A DNA stretch of 64,000 bases from Fulvia fulva (GCF_020509005.1 NC_063013.1:124001-188000), one strand, 5' to 3'. Shown: positions 11,924-22,900, counted from the stretch's first letter. Numbers and translations: made by a program. The notes: generated from the sequence alone by a model not told the origin.

Positions 11924-14260
11924 ATGGCAACCGTTGAAGCCGTCCAGGCGCAACAGGCGCAACAGGCGCAGGAGCGTGCGGTGGGCATATCTGTATACGT
12001 GCAGCCCAAAGTGCCTGGCTTCAGGTGCATTGTCAAACAGCGCTATACCGACTTCCTGGTCAACGAAATTCTGCCCAATGGCGAAGTTCTGCACTTGACC
12101 GAGCTTGCTACAGGAAGCGATCGCAAGAGGAAGCGGGAGAACGATGCGCAAGATGGTAGCAAAAAGCAGCGATCGGAGAATGATGCACCGGCTGAGGCCG
12201 CTACTGTCAGTGAAGTCAAGGAAGAGCAGGCTGCCGCTGGTGGTGAAGAGAAGACAAATGGAGATGCCGCACCAGAGTCAAAGTCTGTGGTCAATGGTGC
12301 CGCGGCGAGGGCTGCGAGGGAAGAGGCTGTCGCTAGCATTTCGGCTGAAGACATCACAGTCCTCAAGGGCATCTTTGATGCACAGACGGTGGACAGCATA
12401 GTTCAGCTGTATGCAGATGTGGTAGCATACCCAGATCGCAAGCCCAGAGATCATGCTTCAATCAAGTCTGAGCCACTTCTTGAGAAATCGAAGCGTACAG
12501 AAGCACACATGTGTGTCCGTCGCATATTCAAGTCCAAACTTGAGACGACCACCATCCAGAGTCAGGATCAGCAATCGGGTCCGCCAACAATCATCTCATT
12601 ACGAGCTGCACCGGCTAAAGTTGCTGCTGCGCCAAACACAAAAGGTGACAACCGCGATCAGCAAAAGTCTGACAGGCAGCGAGGTAGGCAGAACTGGGCT
12701 GAGCTAGGTGGCGAGTATCTTCATTTCACTCTGTACAAGGAAAACAAAGATACGATGGAAGTGCTGAACTTCATCGGTGCTCAGCTCAAGATGCACATCA
12801 AACACTTCAGCTTCGCAGGCACGAAAGACAGGAGAGGCGTCACAGTTCAGCGAGTAGCCATTCACAGAGTGCTTCGCCAACGGATCGAGCAACTGAACAA
12901 GATGGCAAGAGGTCGTTCATGGCGTCTGGGTGGGCCATGGGAGTACCGCCCAGAAGGTTTGGAGCTTGGCATGTTGAGTGGGAATGAGTTCTTGCTCACC
13001 CTCCGTGACGCCACGTTCGACGGCGAAGACTCGAGCTGGGACATGTCGCAGCGACTCCAGCATGCACGAACTGTGGCACAGATTGCCGCAGATAGCCTGG
13101 CCAAGAGTGGCTACCTGAACTACTATGGACTTCAACGTTTTGGTTCCTACAAGACCGGGACACACGTTGCAGGCATGAGAATGCTGAAGGGTGATCTCCA
13201 GGGCGCTGTCGATGCGATTCTAGCCTATGACGAATTATTGCTACAAGAAAACCAGGATGCCGACCCACAGGGTGGAGACGCCACCAAGAAGAATGTGCCC
13301 CAGGAAGATATAGACCGTGCCACAGCAATTCACCAGTTCAGGAAGAACGGCAACTCTGGCTCAGCGCTACGACTCCTCCCCATGCGCTTTGCAGCCGAAC
13401 GGGGCATGATCACACACCTCGGCAAGCGCGATCGAGGCAACAATACGAGACCGAACGAGAACGACTTCCAAGGCGCGCTCATGCAGATTCAGCGGAACTT
13501 GAGGCTCATGTATGTTCACGCCTACCAGAGTTTCGTCTGGAACACCATAGTCGGCAAGCGCTGGGAACTCTTCGGCAACAGCGTCGTAGAAGGTGATCTC
13601 GTCGTCGTAGGCGAGAAGGAGAAGGCAGAAGGAAAACCAGCGACTGCTCCAGCAACCAAGCAAGAAGTCGACGAAAACGGCGAACCCATCATACATCCCT
13701 CAGCTTCCACTGGCGGCTACACCGAAACCACAACAACCGAAATCGACGATCCCTACGTCCGCGCTCGACCCCTATCCAAGGAAGAAGCAGAAAGCGGCCG
13801 CTTCAGCGTCTTTGACCTCGTTCTCCCACTCCCAGGCTACGACGTCATCTACCCAACCAACTCCATCGGCACCCTCTACTCGACCTTCATGGCTTCCGAC
13901 GAAGGCGGCGCCATCGATCCCCACAACATGCGTCGCGGCTGGAAAGACATCTCCCTGTCCGGCGGATACCGAAAAGTCATGTCACGTCCCCTTGGCGATG
14001 GGGTGAAGGTTGTGGATGTGAAGGCTTATGCGGCGGATAATGCGCAGATGGTTCAGACGGATCTGGAGAAGTTGGAGGAGAGTGGTGTGGAGGCGACGAA
14101 AGTTGAGGAGAGCGGGGATGGGAAGGCGGAGAAGGATAAAATCGCGGTGGTGTTGAAGATGAGGTTGGGGAGTAGTCAGTATGCTACTATGGCGTTGAGG
14201 GAGTTGACGAAGGGTGGTGCGACGGGGTATACCCCAATGTTCTCGGTGGTGAATAGGTAG
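11924..14260 (+). CDS. PUS7: multisubstrate pseudouridine synthase PUS7 (TruD family)
   Basis: Converts uridine to pseudouridine in tRNA, U2 snRNA and mRNA. Single exon, 778 aa, within the usual range for fungal PUS7. The TruD catalytic motif FAGTKDRRGVTVQR is present, with the nucleophilic Asp at residue 302. Other family blocks are YLHFTLYKENKDT (~267), LNYYGLQRFGS (~400) and MRLGSSQYATMALRELTK at the C-terminus. Residues ~65-140 form a charged, low-complexity insertion with a KRKR-type nuclear signal, as in other fungal members. The ATG at 11924 has an A at -2 and is the first in frame. A second acidic or Lys-rich insertion lies near residue 560. The gene looks intact. Confidence 0.95.
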   Translation: MATVEAVQAQQAQQAQERAVGISVYVQPKVPGFRCIVKQRYTDFLVNEILPNGEVLHLTELATGSDRKRKRENDAQDGSKKQRSENDAPAEAATVSEVKEEQAAAGGEEKTNGDAAPESKSVVNGAAARAAREEAVASISAEDITVLKGIFDAQTVDSIVQLYADVVAYPDRKPRDHASIKSEPLLEKSKRTEAHMCVRRIFKSKLETTTIQSQDQQSGPPTIISLRAAPAKVAAAPNTKGDNRDQQKSDRQRGRQNWAELGGEYLHFTLYKENKDTMEVLNFIGAQLKMHIKHFSFAGTKDRRGVTVQRVAIHRVLRQRIEQLNKMARGRSWRLGGPWEYRPEGLELGMLSGNEFLLTLRDATFDGEDSSWDMSQRLQHARTVAQIAADSLAKSGYLNYYGLQRFGSYKTGTHVAGMRMLKGDLQGAVDAILAYDELLLQENQDADPQGGDATKKNVPQEDIDRATAIHQFRKNGNSGSALRLLPMRFAAERGMITHLGKRDRGNNTRPNENDFQGALMQIQRNLRLMYVHAYQSFVWNTIVGKRWELFGNSVVEGDLVVVGEKEKAEGKPATAPATKQEVDENGEPIIHPSASTGGYTETTTTEIDDPYVRARPLSKEEAESGRFSVFDLVLPLPGYDVIYPTNSIGTLYSTFMASDEGGAIDPHNMRRGWKDISLSGGYRKVMSRPLGDGVKVVDVKAYAADNAQMVQTDLEKLEESGVEATKVEESGDGKAEKDKIAVVLKMRLGSSQYATMALRELTKGGATGYTPMFSVVNR

Positions 14261-14410
14261 TGTGGAGGGTCGGTCACCATCAAGTATCTTGAAGCAAAAT
14301 CTGTTTACGTCGTTTGCAGTAGAACGCCGTCGTAAAACCATGTGATACTGACCTTTGGCATCCATGTCGGTTGAATCGTCTAAACTGATGCAAATTCCAA
14401 TAAATAGAAG

Positions 14411-14954
14411 ATGGCTGAACTCACTATCGCTACAATGCCCATCAACCTCATCGGCTTGGGATCTCACACCGCCATCCTCGGCGTCTTCAACGTCACCGCC
14501 ATCGCGTTGGATTGGAGTTACTGCATTCCAATAGGATGCCGTTCACTCTTTGGCAAGTTCCAGCCGGGGCCGTGGAATCTGGACAAGGCGGGACCGTTTG
14601 TGAGTGCGTGGGCTTGTATTTGGACCTTTTTGGTACTATTATTTTTTCTATGCCGATTATTAGGCCGGTTACTGCGCAGAATGTGAGTATCGCTAAGCGT
14701 TTCGACCGTTTTTTTCCCTAAGCTAACACAGTCGCCAGATGAACTACGACATCGTGGACCTAGCCGGCATCCTCGCCTTCGCGGCGCTCCACTGGTTCAA
14801 GGGAGGACGCAAGTTCTACACTGGGCCGGTTGTGGAAGCTGACATCAACGAGGACCCCTCTCGAGGCGGTCGTAGTAGTGATGATGAGCTGATGAAGAAT
14901 GAGGAGATGCGTTCGCAGAGTGGAGATAAGGGACATGCAGTGGTGACAAAGTGA
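14411..14954 (+). pseudogene. relic of an amino-acid (APC-type) permease, C-terminal third only
   Basis: The sequence matches the C-terminal third of fungal amino-acid/GABA/choline permeases: INLIGLGSHTAILGVFNVTAIAL, SYCIPI, FGPWNLD-like GKFQPGPWNLDKAGPF, then PVTAQN and, after an intron, MNYDIVDLAGIL and GGRKFYTGP. The first two-thirds (about eight TM helices) are absent, with PUS7 ending only 150 bp upstream. The frame shifts inside the WTF helix: 14411-14630 uses one frame and 14640-14682 another, consistent with one T lost from the T5 run at 14629-14633. The intron at 14683-14738 (GTGAGT..GCTAAC..CAG) still has good splice signals. This suggests a fairly recent relic of a truncated gene rather than a functional transporter. 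Confidence 0.75.
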
Positions 14955-15575
14955 GTTCAGATATGTCGGCCATGATGAATGAATGTATGTAGCAATGAAT
15001 AGCATAAACAAACATCATCATGAATTGTGAGGATAGTGCCATGGCAATGGAAGTGAATTTGTATCTGGAAGTGCAGGAATGAGTGGGTCCACCGTGTTCA
15101 TGAGCCCTAAGAGGAGAGGACATGCTAAGGGAAATGCTTAGCACATGCGCCAAGTGTTGATCACCATGACACGCTAAAGGCTGTCGACGAAAGAGGTGGC
15201 CGCCCTACGAGGGACCGTGCATCTCTTAATCGATACGGCAGCAACACTAGGTCGTAGCGACTGCTACAAACGTAGCAGCGGAGGCGTTGCACGACGCGCA
15301 TGTCTTTACAACATTGTTTACGCCGACGGTACTCGGAGCGTTTCGTTTCGTAGAGGCTGTAATCACCATTGCACTTCGAAGCACGGCGGCCATCTTCGTT
15401 GTCAGGAGCCCCCGCGCCGGGTCAGAAGGCCCAATGCACATCTACACAATATCTACCACTCTGCATGCTATCTGAAATGCAAACGCTTATGCCACCTTTT
15501 GCCTATGCCAATGCCAATGCCAATGCTTATGCCCATGCCTATGCTATGCATCTCGATGTCTCTGTCTATCCATCC
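14955..15575. other. intergenic with imperfect ATGCCA repeat
   Basis: No gene seen. An imperfect hexamer repeat, mostly ATGCCA and ATGCCT, lies at about 15502-15550, next to the 3' end of the SprT-like gene. Confidence 0.6.
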
Positions 15576-17618
15576 TCAAATCCAGCCAACACCCCCAACA
15601 CCCCCTATCCCCATCCCAACCCCGACCCTTCCTCCGATCCCACCAGCCGCCTGCCTTCCAAACTGGAAAGCTCCGACTCCACCTCCCACTCCCATCCTCC
15701 CTCCCCTAGCCCCGACCGCAACACCCTCCAGCAACCCCCTCGGCTGCCTTCCCATCGCCGCCTCCGGCCTCAACGGCCCCAACATGCCATGTCTCGAGTA
15801 AAATCCACCCCTGTTCACCGCCATATCCCCCAACCCACCCCACACCGGCTCCTGAATCGGCCTCTCAATATTCGCAATCGGATCACACGGATCAAACTCG
15901 CCTCCGGCGTACTGGATGGTTCCGGCGATGATGACATCGTCCTGAAAGGCGGGACACTTATGATACAAGCCCTGGAACCGTTCCCGATGCCAGGCTAGTA
16001 GTTTATCGCAGTTCGACATCCCCGTCCCATCAAAGTCACCATCGTCGTCGCGGCGGAGTAGGAACTTGCGCGCCCATTTGTGCAGCTCGCTAGAGATCGG
16101 CCCTCCCTTCTCCGCAGCAGGCTGGGACGCGTGCACACGATAGAGAACTTCTAGTGCTTGAATGGGATCTTCGCTCATTTGCGTTTCGCGATAGAGACGT
16201 TGGAGAGCATAACGCATGAGTTCCTCAAACTTGATTTCTTCCGCGGCGTGGAAGACTTTCAGATGTGTCATGATTGGCGGGTTCTTATCGAGTTTGATTT
16301 CAAACGTCCGCTCGCTGGTATCTTCCAGCAAAAGGACGGGGGCTTCAGCCACGATGCGGGCGGCGATGTATTCGTCGCGGACGGCGTGGGCGTTGGTTTC
16401 GTAGCGGTAGTGGCCCGGTTTGGTGATGAAGTCGTAGATGCAGGAGAAGATGTCGAGGTCGCAGGGGGGCAGTTCGAGTTCGTAGAGGCCGTGTTTCTTC
16501 AATGGCTTCACAATACTTGCGTAGGCGAGAGCTTTTTCTCGGGAGACCATGACGCGTTTCTTGTTCCAGACGAGCTCAGCATACGTAGCGGAAGACTCTG
16601 CTTTGACGCGGTCACCTTCCACGAGGAGGCCGGTTTTGTCCCAGTCCCAAATTTTCTCGCCTTTGAGTTCGGCGAGGCTGAGGTCGAGGGCTTTGGAGTA
16701 TTCTTCTACTTGCCAGTTTTTGATCTGTTCTTTGCGGATCTTGCGGTTGTCGTGGAGGCAGTGCGTTTGGCCATCGGCAGGGACGGGGCCGACTGCGCTG
16801 CCGCGAGGGTCGATTGCGATGAACTCTTGTCTCGCGCGGTAGTTTGGAGGGAAGACGGGACCACGTGGGATTAGCATGTTGGGCGGTAGGTCGTCTTCTT
16901 GGTCTAGGTCTCGTCGCTTCATGGCGTGAAAGATGAGCTTCAGTGGGCCGTCTACACAGCGCGTGGACACGTCGCGGATGGTCATCTGTATTACGCCGAA
17001 ATGTATCCCATCCATAAGCCGACCGTCTGCCTTCTCCCCTTTCTTCTGCGCACCACAGCAGGTCAAGAAGTAAGCATGTATCATCTGATGTATCAGCGCA
17101 TCGAGCAAATCATCAATGTCACACTCATCGTCCATGAACGATCCAGCATTGAGCTTGATGACAATACGAGGTATGCCAATGACCTTGGGTGCGTATGTAG
17201 TCCCTGTGCTGCAGTTGGGATGTTTCGTCCAGTGCAGAAAGACCATCTCTTTGAGCTTACGGTCGAAGATCGCCTCGTCCAGAAAGTCGAAGATGCGGTA
17301 TGGAGTGTAGTAGTCAAAGTTCTCGTACATTTCCCGAATCGTGTCGATCGCATCGGCGATCAAAGGCTGACTGCTAACAAGATGTCTATAGCACCAAGCA
17401 GTCGCATAGTCCAGCGTCCAGCCAAGATCGCCGCACCTCTCAATCGTGGTATCCAACAGGACCTGGAATGGATTGCCCGAAGCGACGTTCCGCTCCGCAG
17501 TGAAAGTGTCGAAAGGCGTGCCATGATGAGAACGCCAGAAGTCAGGGTAGTGCACGTCTTGGCCCCGGAAAGGTGTTGCAAAAGCTGTATGCTCACGGTG
17601 GAAGTTATGCCAGGCCAT
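15576..17618 (-). CDS. SprT-like domain protein with altered HExxH (HQMIH)
   Basis: Single-exon 680-aa protein. Residues ~95-240 resemble the SprT-like zinc metalloprotease domain: YRIFDFLDEAIFDRKLKEMVFLHW, then IHQMIHAYFLTCCGA, then DGIHFGVIQMTI. The metal-binding His pair (H177 and H181) is kept but the catalytic Glu is Gln178 (CAG codon at 17085-17087). The nominal protease is therefore probably inactive, or acts as a binding domain. The C-terminal half contains a BTB-like stretch (LDIFSCIYDFITKPGHY) and ends in a Gly-rich tail of ~45 residues. Spartan/SprT proteins cut DNA-protein crosslinks, but this architecture is a fungal lineage type of unknown role. The start at 17618 (MAWHNF) is the only good ATG. 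Confidence 0.75.
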   Translation of the reverse strand: MAWHNFHREHTAFATPFRGQDVHYPDFWRSHHGTPFDTFTAERNVASGNPFQVLLDTTIERCGDLGWTLDYATAWCYRHLVSSQPLIADAIDTIREMYENFDYYTPYRIFDFLDEAIFDRKLKEMVFLHWTKHPNCSTGTTYAPKVIGIPRIVIKLNAGSFMDDECDIDDLLDALIHQMIHAYFLTCCGAQKKGEKADGRLMDGIHFGVIQMTIRDVSTRCVDGPLKLIFHAMKRRDLDQEDDLPPNMLIPRGPVFPPNYRARQEFIAIDPRGSAVGPVPADGQTHCLHDNRKIRKEQIKNWQVEEYSKALDLSLAELKGEKIWDWDKTGLLVEGDRVKAESSATYAELVWNKKRVMVSREKALAYASIVKPLKKHGLYELELPPCDLDIFSCIYDFITKPGHYRYETNAHAVRDEYIAARIVAEAPVLLLEDTSERTFEIKLDKNPPIMTHLKVFHAAEEIKFEELMRYALQRLYRETQMSEDPIQALEVLYRVHASQPAAEKGGPISSELHKWARKFLLRRDDDGDFDGTGMSNCDKLLAWHRERFQGLYHKCPAFQDDVIIAGTIQYAGGEFDPCDPIANIERPIQEPVWGGLGDMAVNRGGFYSRHGMLGPLRPEAAMGRQPRGLLEGVAVGARGGRMGVGGGVGAFQFGRQAAGGIGGRVGVGMGIGGVGGVGWI

Positions 17619-18508
17619 AGATGATGGCGAGTCCTACGAGCCGGTGAGTCCTACGAGCCAGTGAATACCAAAATCTGAAACCACACCAGAACCAAAAGAG
17701 GCTATCGCAGGATACCGACAAGTATCCAGCCAGCTGCAATCAGCTCAAAGCAAAAGCAAAGCAAAGCAAAGCAAAGCAAAGCAAAAGCCCTACGAAGGAA
17801 TCCACACATCTACCTTGGAAGTTTGCAGCCGTAATTGCTCTTCGCCCGGTTAGTGTCGCATCACCCAAGGGAGGTACATGTACACCGTAACCTCATGGAC
17901 ACCGACCCGTGAAGAAAATCTGCCCTCCACGTGGGTAATAGCGCACGAAATGGATCCATGTGACCCAAGGGGTGTAATGCCACTTTGAACCTCTTCGAGA
18001 AGCACAAGCACCGCCGTGCCATGGTGAGGACGCAACTACTACTGTGTGAGGGACGATTCGTCCCTGGAGAAGTGAGGGAGAGACTCGGGATGCTATTCTG
18101 AGGATGTTGCTGCGTAGTTTCGTCTCAACATGCCATCGGTTGGGGGCATTTCGCGTGCTACCCGCTGTCGTACAGCTGGGAGCAAAGAAGCTGGAGGTAC
18201 CTGTCAATTTGTCCTCTGCAGAGTGCCGCATCTTGTGAGTCCGCGGGATGCGTACTTTGTCGTAATCGACTGGTCGCTGAGAAAGTTGAGCTGTGCGGGT
18301 CGCGTGACCGACTGCTGTGTCAATGGTGCATTCCGGCGGCAAACTACATACCGCCTTACGTCTCTGCAGAATGTGACGATTCAACGCAATTACATGGCAG
18401 GTCTGCACATCCGTAACCTCGTTCAACGCCATTATATGTCCAACACAAGTATACTGCCTCATGTGCAATTCCATGGTCTCTTCGTATCCCACGGCTCACC
18501 GCCTGCAA
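17619..18508. other. intergenic, microsatellite inside
   Basis: No gene seen. Contains the AAAGC microsatellite listed separately and short ORFs without recognisable domains. Confidence 0.6.
17745..17790 (+). repeat. AAAGC microsatellite
   Basis: About eight units of AAAGC, with AAAAGC variants at both ends, about 130 bp upstream of the SprT-like start codon. The same unit is present three to four times at about 2557-2575. Confidence 0.9.
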
Positions 18509-19413
18509 CTAGTACGCACCAGGACCTGGCCGACTGCCGCCGTATTCACTGCGTCCGTCGCGACCGTCTCTTCCGTCGTTCGTTCTGCTGCTGTCCTGGT
18601 ACTTCCTTCGCAGAGCTTGCAGCCTCTTCTTCTTCGTGTGCGCGTTGATGTATGTACCGATGATGAATCCGACGGCGTTGAAGAATGGCACCCAGACTTC
18701 GTTTGGAAGGAAGGCCTGCGCGAAGGCGAGGGCCAGTGGGGATGTGACCCAGGAGACCTTCATGACTGGCATGAAGCCTGCTCGTACGGTCGCGCGGATC
18801 TGGTGGAATGTGCGGGCGCCTGCGATGATGGCCATTGACGTGAGGTAGACGGCGTTCTGGATGGGCGAGATCTAGACAGGTTGGTCAGCTCTCGATATGG
18901 CACGTAAGCGCAACTGATCACGTACGATCAAGTTAGACACAATGATCTGCATAATCTTTGCGCGCAGACTTGTCCTGCCAGCGAACATCTTCTGAAGGAT
19001 AGAGATCATGACATGACCCAGAGGCGCACTGATGAAGGCACCATACACAGCCATCTTCGGCACTCTACTCGTGAAGTAGTGGCCATGCTTGCTGCGGTCC
19101 TTCGCGATCCACGAGGCAAGGAACTCTTGCAGACCAGCTAGTGTGCCAGATGTGATCATCTTGGTGCGCAGCGGGTCTTCTTGGAGCTTCTTGAGGTACC
19201 ACTGTTACGAATGTATCAGCGAAATTTCCTTCCATTATATCCTCGTGTTGCTATGCTTACGGCAAGGTACCCATTGGGGCCTGATCCTTTGGTCAAGGCA
19301 TCGCCGACCTTGTGTGCAAAATCCTCTTTGCCTCCTGACGGCGGTCCGCCACTACCGCCAGCTCCGCTCGTGGTGCGGATGGTCTCCTTCTGCTCGAACT
19401 TGACTTGCGACAT
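18509..19413 (-). CDS. Mpv17/PMP22-family membrane protein
   Basis: Integral membrane protein of the Mpv17/PMP22 family, found in peroxisomal or inner mitochondrial membranes; the Neurospora Woronin sorting complex protein belongs to it. Three exons: 19413-19261, 19201-18926 and 18871-18509, all in frame, giving 263 aa. Family blocks are WYLKKLQEDPLRTKMITSG, the helix around AVYGAFISAPLGHVMISIL, and the C-terminal signature WVPFFNAVGFIIGTYINAH. The N-terminal ~45 residues are Gly/Ser-rich and disordered. The C-terminal tail after HTKKKR is basic and Gly/Arg-rich, and ends GPGAY. Peroxisomal versus mitochondrial location is not decided by the sequence alone. Confidence 0.9.
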
Positions 19414-20804
19414 GGCTAGAATTGTCGCTTATCGGCACGAGTAGGAGATGCACGCGACGACTGTGGCGGAGGGTGTGGAAGAACTCGTGTGTGCCAATCC
19501 TAGGCGGGGGGAGGTAACGGTGCGGTCGTAAGGACTGGGTAGGAGTATGTCGCTGGCGACAATGTGTGAGAGAGGGTGGAGAGTGATGCGCTGGAGCAAC
19601 GGTTCCAGGGTTGTTGTGGACAAGGGCCCTAGGCTGTTGCTCGTTGCTAGCGGTGACACAGTGCTGTGATTGGCCTGTCGGGTTTTGAGTTCCACCTTCT
19701 TGACGACCTCGGGACGTCTTTCACACGACTGTCAACGATTCTTTGTGTTCGTGTTTGCTGCCTTCGCATCACTATCATCATGATGTTAGCAACGGGCGAG
19801 CTGTGAGGCTGGAGATGAGACGGGACTGGTCAGCCAGCGTGGCCAGGTACCAGCCGGCCGGGTTTCAGACAGCTGGGCCCATGCCACACATCACGTTGGA
19901 GAGACGGACAATGCATTGTTTGTACCGGAGTAGCTTCAGGTGTTGGGGAGCGACGAAGGTGCCATGCACTCAAAGTCAAGCGACAGTAAGATGTAGAGCC
20001 CGGTAGAGACGACAGTGAAAGACTTCGGACAGATTGAGGCATATTGCCACACAGCAGGTGAAGCCCAGAGGCCAGGACGATAGCAGAGCGCTCTCGATCT
20101 CAGACTTCCTTAGCTCCTCATCCCAAGCGACGTGCAAGATGCAACGACAGCAATAGTCACCTCGAAAGACGACTTGAATAGTCGATAGTTGGCGATCTCA
20201 GATGCTCAATGGAGTGAACATGGCATGGACTGAGGATATCACAAGCATGACAGGCTAAGTTCGTCTCATGCATCAGAAGCAACTCCAGGCGGCTCTGATA
20301 GAACAACTGGCCGCCGTAGTCTGATAGCCATAGCGATAATATCCTGCATGAGAGGCCCCGAGCAGCTGAGAGAATTCGACATGATCGAAACGGCGCGCTC
20401 GCTCGAGTGCTTCCACTTTGCAGGCATTCGCCACGCCGCGATACTGCTAACGATCGGAAGACACTCGAATGCTCGCACGGCCGCCACTTCTTCTCTCGGA
20501 AGCCCTCGGTCCTGCTACGTGGAAGGATTGTGAGAGAAGTCGCATTCTTCATTGTGAGAGAAGCCGCAACTCGACATGTCTCGCGCCTGCACGTTTTAGT
20601 TGAGGCAAGTGCAGCGGCCGCCCTTTCATGCACTTCCTGCACTTCGCCTGAGAAAACAAACACCACCTGCACTCCACAGCTTCATGGGCTTCCTACAGCT
20701 TCAACACAACGCGCCTTTCACCATTCTCGCTACCCGCGCGCCATTTCTAAAGCAACCCATTCGCTGACACCAACTTCTGTACAATCGCACCACACCTCCT
20801 CTCC
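19414..20804. other. intergenic, no gene seen
   Basis: About 1.4 kb upstream of both flanking genes. ORFs are short and without recognisable domains. Confidence 0.6.
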
Positions 20805-22517
20805 ATGGCTCCAACCGCTTCCGAGGAGCTGCCTGCGCTCCCGATGCAACAACTCAAGTACGTACGTCTGGCAGAAAGGCGCCTTGTCCGTTCCGAGCAC
20901 CGCAAGCAGCCGAGCCGCCACATGCACTTCGAGTTCAAGACAGCTAACATCTTGTGCGACAGCATCAACAAGGACGACCCACCACAGATCGATCCCTTCT
21001 GGCAGACTACACCACGCACCGGCGCACCTGTTCTCGACGCAATCATGTCCGTCCTTCAGAGTGCTCCCACGCCACCAAAGCACAACATACCTCCCGCTGC
21101 CACACCAATGCGCCAGCTCTCGCGACCTCTGCGGCGACCGCAATGCACGCACATCACGATGGAGCGAAAATATGGAGACGCCACCTGCTCAATGTGTGGA
21201 CGTGAGCCATTCTTCGGCTGGCTGTATGTTTGCTCCCAAGACCAGCTTCCCGCCCAACTCGAGCCACTGCCCGATATCGACGGGGTGCCGCTGGTGGCAT
21301 CACTCGAGACAGATCCTCTCGAGAGCAAGGCGCGTGTAGCGGAATATCTCAAGATGAGCCCATTCGTTATCAAGGGTATCAGAGCTGGTGACTACAACGC
21401 CGATCAGGTGGAAAAGCTCATCGGCCAGCGTGAGTACCTTCGAATCCTAGCTCAATAGCAGACGTTGAGCGTTGATACATGGTCTTGGAGTATGGCTAAC
21501 ACCCTTTCTTCAGGCGAGCATGTGATCCGCACCATCAACAAGGAGGAATCGACGTTCAGCCACCAGCTTCAGCATCCTCTCCAGCGCTCCAGCCTCCAAC
21601 TATCTGATAGCATCATTGCTACTGCAGGTACAAAGGCTCCCACAGCACCAAATCACGGCCTCGAGCTACCCATGTCGACAGCCGGTACTCTCGTCAACAC
21701 ACCGAACGAGAGCACCACAAGCTCACCCATCAAGATTGCCAAGCCAAGATTTCCATGCAACATGCAGATCTGTCAAAGCTGCCGCCCGTTCCTCCAAGTC
21801 AGACTTTGCACCAGCTTCGACGCAGTCATTACCGGCGAGATCAACCCGCTCACCATGGATCCATCCTGCCAACCACCCGTCATCGACCGCGATCTCGCTC
21901 TCACCATCGGTCTACGCAAGCCACCCACGCCGCTCCAGGATAGCGTGGCGTCCTTGCCTCATCTTGAAGCAAGCCCGACCCATCAGTCTGACAGCGACGA
22001 CAACATCTCCGTCGACTGGACCCGCACTTCCGGTACGTACTGGACAGTGCGCCTTGTTCAAGATACAGAAGAGAGCTGACTGATTCTCACAGCCAGTGGC
22101 AGCTCTTCCAGCGCAGAGCAGCATCTCGACAGCTCAGAACTCTTTCCATGCCCGGGAGCAGGGCAGTGTCCAGTGTGGAGTCGCCACTCCGGCTGTGCAT
22201 ACGAGCGCGGCTTCGACGATGGCCGCCGCGACGTCAATCATGGCTTCTTCCCAGTACAGTACACCGAAAAGCTGCACTCGTCCAGCTCGGACAGCAGTCT
22301 CCCATATCAACACACCAGCTCTGCCGACGCCTCCTCAACCGCATCAAGCATCAGTTTGCCAACACCGACAGCCTCGCTGTCGACCTTGATGGCGGAGACT
22401 GAAGGGCATGGAAGCGACTACAAGCGTCGCGTCAGTGGTGGAGATGTGGATAGTGGCGTTGCGTTGACGGAAGAGGCGGTCGAGACGGGCACGGCTGACA
22501 TTATCACCGCGAAGTAG
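20805..22517 (+). CDS. orphan Cys-containing protein, 487-522 aa
   Basis: Not recognised. Exons 20805-21429, 21514-22032 and 22093-22517 join in frame to a TAG stop. A further 105-nt intron is likely at 20858-20962: it starts GTACGT, has a GCTAAC branch site and ends GACAG. It is a multiple of three, so the frame is open either way (487 aa spliced, 522 aa retained). The protein carries small Cys groups, CSMCGREPFFGWLYVC near residue 130-145 and CNMQICQSC about 160 residues later, which suggests zinc binding. A later block reads ERGFDDGRRDVNHGFF. The rest is Ser/Thr-rich and probably disordered. The AYLKMSPFVIKGIRAGDYNADQVEKLI-like region before intron 2 is helical. Confidence 0.75.
21430..21513 (+). 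repeat. intron with introner-like 3' box (84 nt)
   Basis: The 3' end carries the GAGTATGGCTAACACCCTT box that is also found at the ends of introns in the sedolisin and KAP95 genes. Its 5' part is not clearly alignable. Confidence 0.5.
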
Positions 22518-22900
22518 CAGGAGCGGTGCAAGGTTGCGAATATTGCGTGTATGCGTCGGTTTGGGAGGCGTGGTGCGCCGATCAGTAGCTCATGAGGAGG
22601 TTGGGATGGGGAGTCATGGTGATATGGGAGGTAGAGTAGATAGGCCTGGTATTTCGCACAGTTCATTACGATACCAAGGCTTTCGACGTCCGCACAAATC
22701 ACAGTTGTAGCACACCGAATTGCTTCCCCTGTGAGTCATTTTGAAAGCGCGGTGCGTCCATCAGTAGCTCAGAGCGAGTTTGAGTATGGAGCGAGGCAAC
22801 GAAGTAGAACAGGTACGATAAATAACTCGCACACTAACTGCATACAATTCCACCAACCTAAGGCTATGATGCCATCCGCACAGACATAGTAGAAGACTAA
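22518..22900. other. convergent intergenic region
   Basis: 383 bp between two 3' ends; nothing coding seen. Two short segments near 22555-22600 and 22745-22790 resemble each other (TGGTGCGCCGATCAGTAGCTCA versus GGTGCGTCCATCAGTAGCTCA, given here only as a match region), a local duplication. Confidence 0.5.

Noticed and set aside
16158..16874. Long plus-strand ORF opposite the SprT-like gene
   Set aside because: It is the antisense shadow of a clearly coding frame, and the protein is low-complexity Val/Phe/Ala without domains.
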